Shown in pieces: positions 5,801 through 7,035 of a stretch of 7,035 nucleotides of DNA (positions within the stretch are counted from its first letter, which is position 1; the number at the start of each line of letters is the position of its first letter). The DNA lies in contig JACQZL010000139.1 in NCBI GenBank assembly GCA_016213865.1, positions 1 to 7,035 of the forward strand, read 5' to 3'. The notes under the pieces were generated by a model. It saw nothing but the letters and a program-made list of their open reading frames with translations, did no database searches and was not told where the DNA came from. The stretch is from Candidatus Rifleibacteriota bacterium. Lineage in GTDB: Bacteria; UBP17; UBA6191; JACPRK01. A program made the position numbers and the translations under genes.

Positions 5801-6496
5801 CTACCGCCCCGTGACCGCGGCCGGGCGCGGCACGCCGGCGGCCGGACCCGCCGAGAGGCGGCCCATCACCCGCCAGTCGCCACCCTTCTCGAGGTGCAGG
5901 GTCCCCGTCAGGAACGGCACCGACCGCGCCCGCACCCGGTAACGTATGCTGATGCGCGGCTCGACTCGGGCGGCGAACGAGCCCACCGTGGGGGCCGTCC
6001 TCAGCAGATGGGCGGTCATGGACGCGGGGGCGCCGGCGCGCGAAAAGGGGGCCACAACGTCGGCGTTGACCAGGATCGTACGGCCGGACGCCAGCAGACC
6101 GGGGACCCGGGGACTGCCGGGCACCGTTTCTCTTACCGCCGCAGCGGGCCGCGGCACGAAGGTGAGGCGCACGTTCCGAAGCAGGTACTCCCGGCCCTCG
6201 AGGACAACCGAACCTGTCAACGGCGGCGGACCGGTCGGGGGGCCGTCGTTCGAAGGCGGGCGCGGGCGCGCCAGAGTCAGGTCGGCCAGCCCGATCCGGC
6301 CTTCTCCAAGGGCGAAGCCCTTCACACTGACGAAGGGCGGTTCGCGCTCCAGCAGAGTGGCCGCCGCGGAAGCTCCCGGCGTGCCCTGCCCGGCGACCGC
6401 CGGCACAGCTCCGGAGGCCGCGGCTGCCGCCCGCTGCGGCGGAACGACGACGAGGATTGCCAGCAGGACGGTCCAGACTCGTGCCCCGTGCGTCAT
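5801..6496 (-). CDS. Exported protein of unknown function
   Basis: Minus strand, 231 residues from the ATG at 6496-6494. A longer frame runs back to 6682, but the extra ~62 residues are Arg-rich, overlap the upstream gene and precede a clear signal peptide, so 6496 is preferred. Residues 1-28 are the signal (R6, core VWTVLLAILVVV, then an Ala run suitable for cleavage). A low-complexity Ala/Gly/Pro stretch (~25-47) leads to beta-rich sequence: 'PPFVSVKGFALG', 'GSVVLEGREYLLRNVRLTFV' (96-115), 'ISIRYRVRARSVPFLTGTLHL'. No cysteine or catalytic motif is seen, and I recognise no family. The start lies 7 bases after the stop of the upstream minus-strand gene, and the two are surely cotranscribed. 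A periplasmic or envelope-assembly role is a guess. Confidence 0.75.
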   Translation of the reverse strand: MTHGARVWTVLLAILVVVPPQRAAAAASGAVPAVAGQGTPGASAAATLLEREPPFVSVKGFALGEGRIGLADLTLARPRPPSNDGPPTGPPPLTGSVVLEGREYLLRNVRLTFVPRPAAAVRETVPGSPRVPGLLASGRTILVNADVVAPFSRAGAPASMTAHLLRTAPTVGSFAARVEPRISIRYRVRARSVPFLTGTLHLEKGGDWRVMGRLSAGPAAGVPRPAAVTGR

Positions 6497-6503
6497 ACTC
6501 CAG

Positions 6504-6509
6504 TCACCT
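6504..6509 (-). promoter_or_regulatory. Shine-Dalgarno embedded in the upstream stop codon
   Basis: On the minus strand AGGTGA, within GAGGAGAGGTGA (6515-6504), ends 7 bases before the ATG at 6496. Its TGA is the stop codon of the upstream gene, a layout that favours coupled translation of the pair. Confidence 0.6.
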
Positions 6510-7035
6510 CTCCTCGTCCGGGGCCGGAGGGTCAGGCAGTCCATCCGCGCCGGGCTCCGGGACGTTCCCCGGAAGCGGGACGTCGCCGCCCACCTCGAGC
6601 AGGTCGAGCAGCGTCGCGTCGGTCCGTTCGAAAGGCCCGGTCTGATCGGTCGGAGCCGGGTCGTCTCCGGGAGCCCCGCCATGCGGAGTGGCGCCGGGCC
6701 GGGCGCCGGAGGGTTGCGTCGCCGCGCCGGTGGCGGGTCCGGCGGCCGGCGTGGATGAAACGGGACGCCCGGGCCAGGAGCGAGGATACGGCCGGCGGGC
6801 CCCGGAGCCGGAATCCACGACCGGGGCGGGTCCGGTCCGTCCCGCGGAACTGCCCGGGCTCGCAGTCGAGGAGGTCACGGGTTGGTCCGGGACGGCAGCG
6901 TCGCTCGCGACAAGCTGGGCGGAACCTGCCGGGCCGCCGCTCGACGGGTGAGCGGCCGGCGTGGTCGTCGGGCCGGAGGTCGCCACGGGACCGTCACCCG
7001 GGGCCTGAGGCTGCACCCCTCCCAACCCTCCCCCT
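6504..7035 (-). CDS. Pro/Ala/Gly-rich protein, 5' partial
   Basis: Minus-strand frame open to the window edge, with 176 codons visible before the TGA at 6506-6504. A TTG at 7025 could serve as a start, but the frame continues upstream with 'GGG', so the gene is most likely cut. Most of the visible part is low-complexity and rich in Pro, Ala, Gly, Ser and Thr, as in extended extracytoplasmic linkers. The end is different: 'ERTDATLLDLLEVGGDVPLPG' -like sequence at about 6565-6627, then an acidic Pro-rich tail ending in 'DEER'. I recognise no domain and cannot tell whether it is exported, because the N-terminus is missing. It is coupled to the exported protein gene 7 bases downstream. Coding status rests on the long open frame and that coupling; open frames are easy to get by chance at this GC content. 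Confidence 0.6.
   Translation of the reverse strand, partial: GGGLGGVQPQAPGDGPVATSGPTTTPAAHPSSGGPAGSAQLVASDAAVPDQPVTSSTASPGSSAGRTGPAPVVDSGSGARRPYPRSWPGRPVSSTPAAGPATGAATQPSGARPGATPHGGAPGDDPAPTDQTGPFERTDATLLDLLEVGGDVPLPGNVPEPGADGLPDPPAPDEER

Noticed and set aside
5946..6758. 270-codon + strand ORF
   Set aside because: It is Arg/Ala/Gly-rich shadow sequence opposite the minus-strand exported protein, which has a signal peptide and a good ribosome site.

Overview
The window is high-GC bacterial DNA. Exported proteins with Sec signal peptides and a MacB-type ABC permease point to a diderm (Gram-negative type) bacterium. The gene mix (MacB-type permease, stand-alone lasso-B2-type protease, dockerin-like calcium loop, pre-peptidase-like secreted protein) would fit Acidobacteriota, Myxococcota or Planctomycetota, but this placement is inference. 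No rRNA, tRNA, CRISPR array or insertion sequence was seen.

Layout. Positions 1-1041 (+) hold the 3' part of a MacB/FtsX-type permease that enters from outside the window. A strong Shine-Dalgarno then precedes a 41-codon signal-peptide ORF (1075-1200), which overlaps in another frame a helical 154-aa ORF (1184-1648). The two may be one exported protein split by a frameshift. Next come a complete ABC exporter with fused membrane and ATPase domains (1683-3452) and, overlapping it by ATGA, a transglutaminase-like cysteine protease of the lasso-peptide B2 family (3449-3940). All five lie on the + strand with short gaps and look like one transcription unit.

The stretch 3941-4254 has no + strand gene, but its minus strand carries a short ORF (3993-4127) with a perfect dockerin/EF-hand calcium loop. 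It faces the B2 gene across a GC-rich hairpin. A second + strand unit follows: a secreted six-cysteine protein (4255-4677) and a secreted protein with a pre-peptidase-like beta domain and a lysine-rich tail (4726-5742).

A convergent junction at 5743-5800 leads to a visibly more GC-rich minus-strand pair: an exported protein of unknown function (5801-6496), and upstream of it a Pro/Ala/Gly-rich protein (6504-7035) cut by the window edge.

Working idea. The exporter and the B2-type protease form the core of a peptide maturation and export module: the protease removes the leader and the exporter moves the product out. The macrolactam cyclase and RRE (B1) protein of a true lasso cluster are not in the window, and no convincing precursor was found. 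The module is either the edge of a larger RiPP cluster or a lone B2-exporter pair acting on an unknown peptide.
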